Shown: one piece after another, positions 44,433 to 52,489 of the stretch | How positions within the stretch are numbered: position 1 is the first letter of the stretch | Layout: the number at the start of each line of letters is the position of its first letter | Assembly: GCA_021166725.1 (NCBI GenBank) | Contig: JAJPES010000027.1 | Location: 37,410 to 101,409, forward strand | Reading direction: 5' to 3' | DNA from: Burkholderiaceae bacterium | GTDB lineage: Bacteria; Pseudomonadota; Gammaproteobacteria; Burkholderiales; Burkholderiaceae_E | DNA: 64,000 nucleotides | Notes under the pieces: generated by a model | The model's database searches: none | Told to the model about the DNA's origin: nothing | The model's input: the letters and a program-made list of their open reading frames with translations, nothing else | Position numbers and translations under genes: made by a program

Positions 44433-46105
44433 GGCTTCCTCCTTCGGTTGGGTTCGATCAGTTCTTCGAGGCGTGCGCCCACGTCGAGGACGCGCCGGTC
44501 GTCGCCGCGCCGCGCGGCGACCTGCACGCCGATCGGCGCGCCGTTCTCCCCCAGGCCGCACGGCAGCGTGAGCGCCGGCATTCCGGTGAGGTTGAAAGGC
44601 ATCGTGAGCGAGGTGAGCGCGGTATGCAACGGGATTTCGCGACCGTCGATGACGGGCGCGCTTGCGCCGAGTCGGGGCGCCGCGATGCGCAAGGTCGGCG
44701 TGACGAGGACGTCGACGTCCTTCATTGCCTCGGCGAAAGCGGCGTCGAGTTCGGCGCGGCCGCGCTGCGCGCGGGTGTACCAGATCGCGGGCAGGAACTG
44801 TCCGATCTCCAGGCGCACGCGCACGTCGGCGCCCAGCGTCCCGGGCTTTTCGAGCAGGCGCTGCCAGTGCAGGTCGGTGGCCTCGCTGCACAGCGTGACG
44901 AACTGCAGCGCCGCGCTCGATTCGATGCCTGCGATGTCGACCTCGACGACGTGTGCGCCGTCGTCGCGCATGCGCGCGATCGCCGCTTCGACGGCGAGTC
45001 GCACGTCGTCGGCGATCGGCTCGAGGAAGTGTCGCCTCGGCACGCCCACGCGCAATCCGGCAAGCGGCGCCGGCGGGGCGGTGCGCACGACGTGGCCGGC
45101 GAGCACGGCGAACGCGAGCGACGCGTCGGCGACGCTCGCGGCGATCGGACCGATGTGATCGAGGCTCGCGCCGAGCGCCTGCGCGCCGTCGCGCGGAACC
45201 GCATCGAAGCTCGGCTTGAAGCCGACGACGCCGCAGCAGGCAGCGGGAATGCGGATCGAGCCGGCGGTGTCGGTGCCGACGGCGATGCGCACGATGCCGG
45301 CGGCGACCGCTGCGGCGGATCCGCCGCTGGAGCCGCCGGGCGTGTGCGCCGGATGATCCGGGTTGACCACGCGGCCGAAGTGCGGGTTGTCGCTGGTGAT
45401 GCCGTAGGCGAGTTCGTGCAGGTTCGTCGTGCCGATCACGATCGCGCCGGCGCGGCGCAGGCGAGCGACGGCAAGCGCGTCGTCGGTGGCCGCGGACGAA
45501 GCTGCGGCATCGTCGGTGCCGTTCGTCTGCACGAAGCCGGCCACCGGCATCAGGTCCTTGATCGCGACCGGCATCCCGGCGAGCGGCAGTGCTTCACCGG
45601 CTCGCCGCCGCCGCTCGACGTCCGCTGCGGCGGCCTCGATCGCAGCGTCTTCGGCGAGCGAGACGAACGCGTGCAGGTCGTGCCGGCGCCGTGCCAGCGC
45701 AACGGCGGTGAGTGCGGCGTGCGCGAGGCCTTCCGATTCGGCCTGCGCGGGATTCGCGGGTGCGGGGTGCGCGATGCTTGCGCTTGCCGCCCCGGGGACT
45801 CCGGCGGAGGCGCCGGGCGACGCGTGCGCCCTCGCTTCGCTGCGAGCGGCCACGCGCGGTGGCCGGAGATAGCCGAGATCGGCGCGTGGGTTCGACGATT
45901 CGAAGGCGCGCAACTCGGGAAGATTGACGCGCAGACGTTCGGCCCACGCCGCATGCCGGCCCGGATGCGGGTAGCGCGCCAGGCGCGCGATCGCATCGAG
46001 CGCCTGGTCGAGGCGCTCGGCGAGGTCGGATGCTGCGTCAGGGGGTGCGTCGGACACGTGCAGTGGCTTCGAATGCGGGCGGTGCTGCGCTACAGTTGCC
46101 GCCAT
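44429..46105 (-). CDS. Amidase signature family enzyme
   Basis: The 558-residue hydrolase has the Ser-Ser-Lys triad of the amidase signature family: Lys in MPVAIKDLMPVAG, and the Ser residues in HTPGGSSGGSAAAVAAG and GTDTAGSIRIPAACCG. Residues 1-150 form an extra N-terminal part with an Ala-rich linker, giving a length above the common 470-500. It is the first gene of the transporter operon and is divergent from the GntR regulator, with the palindrome in the 75-bp gap. Confidence 0.9.
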   Translation of the reverse strand: MAATVAQHRPHSKPLHVSDAPPDAASDLAERLDQALDAIARLARYPHPGRHAAWAERLRVNLPELRAFESSNPRADLGYLRPPRVAARSEARAHASPGASAGVPGAASASIAHPAPANPAQAESEGLAHAALTAVALARRRHDLHAFVSLAEDAAIEAAAADVERRRRAGEALPLAGMPVAIKDLMPVAGFVQTNGTDDAAASSAATDDALAVARLRRAGAIVIGTTNLHELAYGITSDNPHFGRVVNPDHPAHTPGGSSGGSAAAVAAGIVRIAVGTDTAGSIRIPAACCGVVGFKPSFDAVPRDGAQALGASLDHIGPIAASVADASLAFAVLAGHVVRTAPPAPLAGLRVGVPRRHFLEPIADDVRLAVEAAIARMRDDGAHVVEVDIAGIESSAALQFVTLCSEATDLHWQRLLEKPGTLGADVRVRLEIGQFLPAIWYTRAQRGRAELDAAFAEAMKDVDVLVTPTLRIAAPRLGASAPVIDGREIPLHTALTSLTMPFNLTGMPALTLPCGLGENGAPIGVQVAARRGDDRRVLDVGARLEELIEPNRRRKP

Positions 46106-46119
46106 TGGTTCCGGTATCG

Positions 46120-46146
46120 GGTCCGACCGGTCTGACCGGTCGGACC
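46120..46146. promoter_or_regulatory. Perfect palindrome, probable GntR operator
   Basis: Half-sites GGTCCGACCGGT and ACCGGTCGGACC are exact inverted copies around CTG. The core GGT-CTG-ACC fits the GT-N3-AC pattern bound by FadR-family GntR proteins. It lies between the divergent amidase and gntR genes, 15 bp from one start and 35 bp from the other, so one regulator could control both directions. Confidence 0.75.
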
Positions 46147-46180
46147 GGCGATCCGGGAATCCTGCCGAGGGTCCTGCCCG

Positions 46181-46882
46181 ATGTCAATGCCGATGCGTAC
46201 CGTGGAGCACGTCGCGCACGAACTGCAGCAGCGGATCCGGCGTGGCGAATGGAAGCAGGGCGGCCGCCTGCCCGGCCAGCGCCAGCTCGCCGAAGATCTC
46301 GGCGTCAGCCGCGCCTCGCTGCGCGAAGCGATCACCATGCTCGAGGGCCTGGGACTGCTGCGCAGCGAAGCGGGCCGCGGCGTCTTCCTCGCGCTGCCGG
46401 GCGAGAAGGGTCGCGGCGCGGCCTACGGATTGTGGCGTTTCCAGGGACGTTACTCGCTGCGCGACGTGTACCTGCTGCGCACGCAGGTCGAGGAACTCGC
46501 GGCGGCGCTGGCGGCAGGCGTCGTGACGAACGCCGGGCTCGCCCGCCTGGGGCGCTGCGTGACGAAGATGCAGGCCGCGGGCGATGCCGGCGACCTGGTC
46601 GCGATGGCCGAGGCCGACAGTGCCTTCCATGCGGCGATCTTCGAGATCGCCGGCAGCCCGATGCTGGTCGAACTCGCCGAGAGCCTGGCCGAGGTGGTCG
46701 AGGGCAGCCGTCGCGTCGCCTTTGCCGATCCGGCCCGTGTGCGCGAGCCGATCCGCGAGCACCGGCGAATCCTCGACGCCCTCGGCGAACACTCGGGCAA
46801 GGCCGCGCGGCGCGCGATGCGAATGCACATCGTCAGTGCGGCGGGCCGCGCGGGGCTCGAGCTGAAGATCCCCGGCGTCTGA
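46181..46882 (+). CDS. GntR-family transcriptional regulator, FadR subgroup
   Basis: The 233-residue protein has the winged helix at the N-terminus (LQQRIRRGEWKQGGRLPGQRQLAEDLGVSRASLREAITMLEGLGLL) in the standard form, then an all-helical FCD ligand domain with the metal-binding pattern (ADSAFHAAIF, and later REHRRILDAL). Such proteins usually repress a neighbouring catabolic or transport operon until a small acid binds. The divergent amidase-transporter operon is the obvious target. ATG 46187 is an alternative start. Confidence 0.9.
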   Translation: MSMPMRTVEHVAHELQQRIRRGEWKQGGRLPGQRQLAEDLGVSRASLREAITMLEGLGLLRSEAGRGVFLALPGEKGRGAAYGLWRFQGRYSLRDVYLLRTQVEELAAALAAGVVTNAGLARLGRCVTKMQAAGDAGDLVAMAEADSAFHAAIFEIAGSPMLVELAESLAEVVEGSRRVAFADPARVREPIREHRRILDALGEHSGKAARRAMRMHIVSAAGRAGLELKIPGV

Positions 46883-46988
46883 CGCCGCGCAAGGTAGCCG
46901 GCGACGGCCGCTGCGCGAGCGGCGATTCAAGCGAAACACTGCACTAGACTGTCGGTCGTACCGATTTCGCGGCGAGCAGGAGACCGGC

Positions 46989-47438
46989 ATGTACGAACGC
47001 ATACTCGTGCCGTACGACGGCAGCCCGACCTCCGACGAGGCCCTAGACGAGGCGCTCCGGCTCGCCCGGCTGTGCTCGTCGCGGCTGCGCCTGATCCACG
47101 TCGTCGATCCGCTGCTGTACATCACCGGCTTCGAAGTCGGCGCGGTGTACGCCAACGAGATCCTGCCGGGGCTGCTCGCTGCGGGCGAGGCGCTGTTGCA
47201 CAAGGCGCGCGACCGGATCGAGGCGCAGGGCCTCGCCGTCGAGAGCGAAGTGATCCAGAGCAGCGGCGAGCGTGTCGCACGCATCATCGTCGAGCAGGCG
47301 GCGCTGTGGAAGGCCGACCTGATCGTCCTCGGCACGCACGGCCGGCGCGGCGTCGACCGGGTGCTGATGGGCAGCGACGCCGAGCTGGTCGCGCGCACCG
47401 CTCCGGTTCCGGTGCTGCTCGTGCGCGCCAGGGCCTGA
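46989..47438 (+). CDS. Universal stress protein (UspA family)
   Basis: The 149-residue protein has the Usp fold pattern: ERILVPYDGSPTSDEAL at the start, IVEQAALWKADLIVLGTHGRRGVDRVLMGSDAELVARTAPVPVLLVR at the end, including the ATP-binding G-x2-G-x9-G-S/T-like segment (GTHGRRGVDRVLMGS). It is 24 bp from the next gene and probably in one operon with it. A role in a stress-linked metabolic operon is inference. Confidence 0.9.
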   Translation: MYERILVPYDGSPTSDEALDEALRLARLCSSRLRLIHVVDPLLYITGFEVGAVYANEILPGLLAAGEALLHKARDRIEAQGLAVESEVIQSSGERVARIIVEQAALWKADLIVLGTHGRRGVDRVLMGSDAELVARTAPVPVLLVRARA

Positions 47439-47462
47439 ATCGATCCAGCCGCGGAGAATCCA

Positions 47463-48341
47463 GTGAACATCGACGAACTGATCGCGATCGACATCCACAC
47501 GCACGCCGAGACCTCGACGCGCATGCTCCCCGACGAGGCCGAGGCCGAGGCGCTCGAGGCGCGCGGCAGGTATTTCCGCTACGAGGTGAAGCATCCGACG
47601 ATCGCGCAGATGGCCGACTACTACCGGCAGCGCAAGATCGGCTTCGTCGTGTTCAACGTCGATCACGAGAGCGGGATGGGGATCAAGCGCATCTCGAACG
47701 AAGAGGTGGCGGAGTCGGCCGCCGAGCATGCCGACATCTGCATCCCCTTCGCGAGCATCGATCCCCGGCGCGGCAAGATGGGCGTGCGCGAGGCGCGCCG
47801 GCTGATCGAGCATTTCGGCGTCAAGGGCTTCAAGTTCCACCCGATCATCCAGGCTTTCCGTCCGAACGACCGCGACGTCTATCCGCTGTACGAGGTGATC
47901 GCCGAGGCGGGGCTGCCGGCGCTGTTCCACACCGGACAGACCGGCATCGGAGCGGGCATGCGCGGCGGCGGCGGGCTGCGGATCAAGTACGCCGATCCGA
48001 TCCTGCTCGACGACGTCGCGGCCGATTTCCCCGACATGCAGATCGTCATGGCGCACCCGGCCGTGCCGTGGCAGGACGAGCAGTTGTCGGTCGCGCTGCA
48101 CAAGCCGAACACGTGGATCGACCTGTCGGGCTGGTCGCCCAAGTACTTCGAGCCGAAGCTCGTGCAGTACGCGAACACGCTGCTGAAGGACCGCGTGCTG
48201 TTCGGCACCGACAATCCGGTGATCCTGCCCGATCGCTGGATCGCCGACTTCGAGAAGCTGCCGATCAAGCCGGAAGTGCGCCCGCTGATCATGAAGGAGA
48301 ACGCCGTCCGCCTGCTGAAGCTCGCGCCGCGGGCCGCTTGA
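47463..48341 (+). CDS. Amidohydrolase (Amidohydrolase_2 / ACMSD-like) family protein
   Basis: The 292-residue TIM-barrel metal enzyme has the HxH motif (IDIHTHAE, residues 11-13), FHTGQTGIGAG, MAHPAVPWQDEQL and the catalytic Asp in LFGTDNPVILPDR, all typical of the decarboxylase/hydrolase branch that includes ACMSD and resorcylate decarboxylases. The substrate cannot be read from the sequence. The start is GTG. Its end overlaps the SpmAB gene by four bases (TTGA). Confidence 0.85.
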   Translation: MNIDELIAIDIHTHAETSTRMLPDEAEAEALEARGRYFRYEVKHPTIAQMADYYRQRKIGFVVFNVDHESGMGIKRISNEEVAESAAEHADICIPFASIDPRRGKMGVREARRLIEHFGVKGFKFHPIIQAFRPNDRDVYPLYEVIAEAGLPALFHTGQTGIGAGMRGGGGLRIKYADPILLDDVAADFPDMQIVMAHPAVPWQDEQLSVALHKPNTWIDLSGWSPKYFEPKLVQYANTLLKDRVLFGTDNPVILPDRWIADFEKLPIKPEVRPLIMKENAVRLLKLAPRAA

Positions 48342-49687
48342 ACGCGATCTTCCTGGCGATCGTCCTCGTCGCCTTCGGCACGGCGGCGTGGCGCGAACTC
48401 TTTTCGATCGCCGCCGACGGCGTGCCGTCGCCGATGCAGGCGCTGTCGGCGGCGACGATCGCCTCGGCGGGCGAGGCGGTCACGCTCGCCATCGGGCTGG
48501 TCGGCGCGCTTGCGCTCTTTCTCGGCCTGATGAAGGTGGCCGAGGCGGGGGGACTGCTGGCGATCCTCGCGCGGCTGATCCGGCCGCTGATGACGCGTCT
48601 TTTTCGCGACGTCCCCGCCGAGCATCCGGCGATGGGCGCGATGGTGCTGAACCTGTCGGCCAACGCGCTCGGCCTTGGCAACGCGGCGACGCCGTTCGGC
48701 ATCCGGGCGATGCAGGAACTCGACAAGCTCAATCCCCGGCCGGGAACCGCCACCGACGCGATGGCGCTGTTCCTGGCGATCAACACGTCGAGCGTCACGT
48801 TGCTGCCCACGGCGGTGATCGCGCTGCGCGCGTCGGCGGGTTCGAGCGACCCGGCGGGCATCCTGCCCACGACGCTCTTCGCTTCGATCTGCGGAACGGT
48901 CGCGGCGGTGGCGACGGCGTTTGCGTTGGCGCGATTCTTCCCGGCGGACGACGCGCCGCTCGCCGATGCTCGACCCGATGCACGACCCGATGCGCGGCCC
49001 CAGGTGCAACCCGAGGCGCGAGGCGCCGACGCACGAAGCGCTGACGTCGCGCGCGCGGAGTCGTCGCTCGCCGAGGCCGGGGCGGTCGCGTGGCCGTTCT
49101 GGGCGTCGGTGCTGGCGCTCGTCGCGCTGGCAGCGCTGGTGCCCATCACCGTCGTCGGGGGACGGGCGATTTCGCCGTGGATCGTGCCGGCGCTGGTTGC
49201 CGGCTTCCTGTGCTTCGGCCTGCTGCGCGGCGTTCGCGTCTACGAGAGCTTCGTCGAAGGCGCGAAGGAAGGCTTCGAAGTCGCCGTGCGAATCATCCCG
49301 TATCTCGTCGCGATCCTCGTGGCGATCGGCATGCTGCGCGCAAGCGGTGCACTCGACGCGATCGTCGGCGCGATCGGCGGCTTCACCGCGCGCTTCGGGC
49401 TGCCCGCCGAGGCGTTGCCGATGGCGCTGCTGCGCCCGCTGTCCGGCTCGGGCGCCTACGGCGTCATGGCGTCGATCATCGGCGACCCGGCGATCGGACC
49501 CGACAGCTACGTCGGCTACCTGGTGAGCACGCTGCAGGGCTCGTCCGAGACGACGTTCTACGTGCTCGCCGTCTACTTCGGCGCGGTGCAGGTGCGCCGC
49601 GTGCGGCACACGCTGGTGGCGGCGCTCGTCGCGGACTTCGTTGCAGTGGCGGCGGCGGTCGCTGCCTGCCGCTACCTGTTCGGCTGA
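48338..49687 (+). CDS. Fused SpmA-SpmB nucleoside-recognition membrane protein
   Basis: The 449-residue membrane protein joins two Gate/nucleoside-recognition domains. The first half (about 1-205) is SpmA-like, with MVLNLSANALGLGNAATPFGIRAMQ. The second (about 250-449) is SpmB-like, with LPMALLRPLSGSGAYGVM and GSSETTFYVLAVYFGAV. Between them is a degenerate Ala/Asp/Arg/Pro linker encoded by short repeats (ADARPDARPDARPQ). The fusion is found in non-spore-forming bacteria; function unknown. The TTG start overlaps the upstream stop. Confidence 0.87.
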   Translation: MNAIFLAIVLVAFGTAAWRELFSIAADGVPSPMQALSAATIASAGEAVTLAIGLVGALALFLGLMKVAEAGGLLAILARLIRPLMTRLFRDVPAEHPAMGAMVLNLSANALGLGNAATPFGIRAMQELDKLNPRPGTATDAMALFLAINTSSVTLLPTAVIALRASAGSSDPAGILPTTLFASICGTVAAVATAFALARFFPADDAPLADARPDARPDARPQVQPEARGADARSADVARAESSLAEAGAVAWPFWASVLALVALAALVPITVVGGRAISPWIVPALVAGFLCFGLLRGVRVYESFVEGAKEGFEVAVRIIPYLVAILVAIGMLRASGALDAIVGAIGGFTARFGLPAEALPMALLRPLSGSGAYGVMASIIGDPAIGPDSYVGYLVSTLQGSSETTFYVLAVYFGAVQVRRVRHTLVAALVADFVAVAAAVAACRYLFG

Positions 49688-49691
49688 TTCG

Positions 49692-49725
49692 TTGACATCC
49701 GTTCCAGACTGGTCGAGACTGGTCT
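49692..49725 (+). promoter_or_regulatory. Toxin-antitoxin promoter and direct-repeat operator
   Basis: TTGACA (49692-49697) is a perfect -35 box; the -10 region is weak. Over it lie two exact copies of AGACTGGTC (49706-49714 and 49716-49724), 10 bp apart and thus on the same face of the helix. The antitoxin ATG follows three bases later. The layout fits autoregulation by an antitoxin, and a very short leader. Confidence 0.5.
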
Positions 49726-49727
49726 GC

Positions 49728-50021
49728 ATGAAAGGGAGGCTCATAGCGGCCGAACCGGTCAGCGCCTACGATGCGAAGACGCATCTGCCCAGGCTGCTCG
49801 AGCGGGCCGAGCGGGGCGAGCGTTTCGTCATCACGCGTCATGGAAAGCCGGTTGCCCAACTGATCCCGTTCGAGGGAGCCGACGACGCGTCGCTCGCGCA
49901 GATGCTCGACCGGGTCGACCGTGTTCGTGCGCGTTTGGCACGGCAGGGAATCGCGTTGTCCCGCATCCTCGAGCCGGGCGAGAGCGTGCGCGATCTCGCC
50001 CATTCGGGCCACCGGTACTGA
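49728..50021 (+). CDS. Antitoxin, Phd/YefM family
   Basis: The 97-residue protein has the Phd/YefM N-terminal DNA-binding pattern: VSAYDAKTHLPRLLERAERGERFVITRHGKPVAQLIPF. The C-terminal third is polar, as expected for the toxin-binding tail. The ATG at 49728 is close to the operator repeats and has no good ribosome-binding site; GGGAGG lies just inside, so a later non-ATG start is conceivable. It is followed 13 bp later by the PIN-domain toxin. Confidence 0.85.
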   Translation: MKGRLIAAEPVSAYDAKTHLPRLLERAERGERFVITRHGKPVAQLIPFEGADDASLAQMLDRVDRVRARLARQGIALSRILEPGESVRDLAHSGHRY

Positions 50022-50034
50022 TCCCGCAGCGCGC

Positions 50035-50457
50035 ATGCCCGTCGTTGTCGATGCGTCGGTCGTACTGGCATGGCTGCTGCCCGACGAGCACAGCGACGAG
50101 GCGCGCAGCCTGATCCACCGCAGCGTGCGCGAAAGGATCCGCGCGCCTTCGCTGTTGCTTGCGGAGGTTGCGAACGCGTTGCGCACGGCCGAGCGGCGAG
50201 GCCGGCTGCGCCCGGCGTTGCGTCGTGCACTGCTCGACGACTTCCTGTCGTTGCCGATGGCGCTCGCGCCGGTTTCGAGCAGCGCTGTCCTGCGCGCCGA
50301 CGAGCTCGCCGCCCGGCATTCGCTTACGGTGTACGACGCCAGCTATATCGAACTCGCCGTGGCGTCGCGCAGCGTACTCGCCACCTTCGACGAGGCGTTG
50401 AAACGCGCCGCAGCCGCCGAAGGCGTTCCCTTCGCGCACGACGACGCGACCCGCTAG
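50035..50457 (+). CDS. Toxin, VapC-type PIN-domain RNase
   Basis: The 140-residue PIN nuclease has the expected acidic residues: D6 in VVVDASVVLAWLL, E44 in LLLAEVANALR, D100 in VYDASYIELA and D118 in ATFDEALKR. VapC toxins cut specific tRNA or rRNA when the antitoxin is degraded. Pairing with a Phd/YefM antitoxin rather than VapB is common. The TPP riboswitch of the next gene begins about 45 bp after its stop. Confidence 0.88.
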   Translation: MPVVVDASVVLAWLLPDEHSDEARSLIHRSVRERIRAPSLLLAEVANALRTAERRGRLRPALRRALLDDFLSLPMALAPVSSSAVLRADELAARHSLTVYDASYIELAVASRSVLATFDEALKRAAAAEGVPFAHDDATR

Positions 50458-50502
50458 CGCGCATCGCATCGGGTACACTGTTCTTGCGCGTCTTCGCGCA
50501 CT

Positions 50503-50592
50503 CGCTGGGGGTGCTGCCTTCGGGATTCGTCCCGGACGGCGGCTGAGAAAGTCCCTTCGAACCTGTTGAGGTAATCCTCGCGCAGGGAAGCC
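50503..50592 (+). ncRNA. TPP riboswitch (THI box)
   Basis: The class hallmarks are intact: GGGGTGCTGCC at the 5' side, GGCTGAGAAAGTCCCTTCGAACCTG in the middle (GCTGAGA and GAACCTG are the invariant cores), and GCAGGGAAGCC at the 3' side. The final helix includes GGGAAG, which is also the ribosome-binding site 4-8 nt before the cytX ATG, so ligand binding would hide it. A TACACT box (50474-50479) may be the promoter -10. It lies directly before a thiamine-precursor transporter. Confidence 0.93.
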
Positions 50593-50593
50593 A

Positions 50594-51880
50594 ATGACGA
50601 ACACCGTCCGCAACACCGCTCTCGTTCCCCTGTCCGACGCCGAACGCCTGTTCGGCTGGCGCGACCACGCCGCGCTCTGGTTGAGCCTGGGCGTCGGCCT
50701 GCTCGTCATGCAGGTCGGCGCCTATCTCGTGCCGGCGATGGGAACGCGCGCCGCGCTCGTTGCGATCGTCGCCGGCTCGCTGATCGGCTCGGGGCTGCTC
50801 GCCTGGACCGCGAAGATCGGCTGCGACAGCGGGCTGTCCAGCGCGGGACTGATGCACGCTGCCTACGGCAGCCGCTTCGCGCGGCTGCCCGTGTTCCTGA
50901 ACGTCGTGCAGCTCGTCGGCTGGACGACTTTCGAGCTCGTCATCATGCGCGACGGAACGGTGGCGATCGCACGCGAGGCGGGCTGGCTCGCCGCGTCATT
51001 CTGGCCGCTCGTGGTCACGCTCGCCTGGGGCGCGCTGCTGGTCGCGCTGCTCTCCGGCTCGATGGTGCGGCTGGTGCGGCATTTCGTCGGCCGGTACGGG
51101 CTGCCGCTGGTCGTGCTCTCGCTGCTGTGGCTGAGCTGGCAGTTCCTCGGACGCGCACAGGAAATCGGCTGGTCGACGTTGTGGAACCGCCCCGGCGACG
51201 GCGGCATGAGCACGCTGTCTGCACTCGACCTCGTCATCGCGATGCCGATTTCGTGGCTGCCGCTGGTCGCCGATTTCGCGCGCCACGGCCGCGACGGTGC
51301 GAGCGCGCTGCGCGGCACCTGGCTCGGTTACGCGATCGCCAACATCTGGTGCTATGCGCTGGGCGTGCTGGTCGCGCTCACCGTACCGTCCACCGACCTC
51401 GTCGCGGCGCTGCTGCTCGCGCAGGGCGGACTCGTCGCGCTCGGCCTGATCCTGGTCGACGAGGTCGACAACGCCTATGGCGACCTCTATTCGGGCTCGG
51501 TCGCCAGTCACAGCCTGCTGCCGCGCATCGGCCAGCGCAGCTGGGCAATCGTGCTCGCCGTCGGCTGCACGCTGCTCGCGCTGGTGCTGCCGATGCACAG
51601 CCTCGAGCCGTTCCTGCTGCTGCTCAGTTCGGTGTTCGTGCCGTTGTACGGCGTCATTCTCGGCCGCCTCGGCGGTGCCGACGACGTTGCGGCCCGCGTC
51701 GGCGCGGTCGGCGTGAACGGCGGCGCGGTTGCCATCTGGTGGCTCGGCGTCGCGAGCTTCCATCTGTCGGCCGCGTTCACCCCCGAGCTCGGCTCGGCGC
51801 TGCCGACGCTCGCGCTCACCTTCGCGCTGGCGCGACTCACGCGGGGCGCCACTGGCTTCGCCAGCCCGCGCGCCGCGTGA
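50594..51880 (+). CDS. cytX: Thiamine-precursor transporter CytX (NCS1 family)
   Basis: The 428-residue protein has about 12 helices and NCS1 features such as LIGSGLLAWTAKIGCDSGLSSAGLMHAAYG and MPISWLPLVADFARHGRDG. CytX is thought to take up hydroxymethylpyrimidine, a thiamine precursor. Control by the TPP riboswitch immediately upstream supports this over a cytosine or uracil role. The ATG at 50594 follows the riboswitch ribosome-binding site. It overlaps the next gene as GTGA. Confidence 0.9.
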   Translation: MTNTVRNTALVPLSDAERLFGWRDHAALWLSLGVGLLVMQVGAYLVPAMGTRAALVAIVAGSLIGSGLLAWTAKIGCDSGLSSAGLMHAAYGSRFARLPVFLNVVQLVGWTTFELVIMRDGTVAIAREAGWLAASFWPLVVTLAWGALLVALLSGSMVRLVRHFVGRYGLPLVVLSLLWLSWQFLGRAQEIGWSTLWNRPGDGGMSTLSALDLVIAMPISWLPLVADFARHGRDGASALRGTWLGYAIANIWCYALGVLVALTVPSTDLVAALLLAQGGLVALGLILVDEVDNAYGDLYSGSVASHSLLPRIGQRSWAIVLAVGCTLLALVLPMHSLEPFLLLLSSVFVPLYGVILGRLGGADDVAARVGAVGVNGGAVAIWWLGVASFHLSAAFTPELGSALPTLALTFALARLTRGATGFASPRAA

Positions 51881-52386
51881 ACGAGCGCCCTGGCGAGCCG
51901 GTGCCGCGCGAACGATGGTCGTCGCTCGACCGGCTCGAGTTGATCGTGCCGCCGCCGGCCGTGACGCTCGCGATCGGCGTGCTGATGTGGCTGCTCGCGC
52001 GCTGGCTGCCGGCGCTTCAGTTCATGCTGCCGCTGCGCGGCGTGCTCGCATCGGCGCTCGCGATCGCCGGGATCGCGCTGATGGGCGGGTGCGCACTGCA
52101 GTTCCACCGCGCCGGCACGACGGTCAACCCGATGAAGCCGCAGAAGGTATCCGCCCTGGTGGAGGGCGGCTTCTACCGCTTCAGCCGCAACCCGATCTAC
52201 CTGGCCGACGCACTGATCCTCGTCGGCTGGGGGCTATGGTTGTCGAACTTCGCCTCGCTCGCGGCGATCGCGCTGTTCGTCGCCTACCTGAACCGCTTCC
52301 AGATCGTGCCGGAGGAGCGCGCGTTGCACGAGGCCTTCGGCGCGGAGTTCGACGCGTACCGCAGGCGGGTGCGGCGCTGGGTTTGA
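51877..52386 (+). CDS. Isoprenylcysteine carboxylmethyltransferase-like membrane protein
   Basis: The 169-residue protein has three to four helices and the PEMT/ICMT-type C-terminal motif: [24 protein letters not shown], then [24 protein letters not shown]. Bacterial members methylate unknown lipids or small molecules. The GTG start overlaps the cytX stop, so it is co-transcribed and probably also under TPP control; a role in thiamine metabolism is not obvious. Confidence 0.82.
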   Translation: MNERPGEPVPRERWSSLDRLELIVPPPAVTLAIGVLMWLLARWLPALQFMLPLRGVLASALAIAGIALMGGCALQFHRAGTTVNPMKPQKVSALVEGGFYRFSRNPIYLADALILVGWGLWLSNFASLAAIALFVAYLNRFQIVPEERALHEAFGAEFDAYRRRVRRWV

Positions 52387-52450
52387 CGGGGGCGCTGGTT
52401 GGCCGCGCGGTGCCGCGGGCTCTCGTGCGCTGTTCCGCAGACCGGCGCTA

Positions 52451-52478
52451 CCCTTCACCCTTGACCCTTCACCCTTCA
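52451..52478. repeat. Four 7-bp tandem repeats before the luciferase-like gene
   Basis: CCCTTCA, CCCTTGA, CCCTTCA and CCCTTCA follow one another without gaps, ending 11 bp before the ATG at 52490. On the minus strand the unit is TGAAGGG. Heptamer arrays of this kind are prone to length change by slippage. Confidence 0.85.
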
Positions 52479-52489
52479 CGTCCGCAGAA

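Noticed and set aside
49728..49760. Alternative antitoxin start at the ATA after GGGAGG
   Set aside because: ATA starts are very rare, and the ATG at 49728 keeps the family N-terminus; noted only as an oddity.
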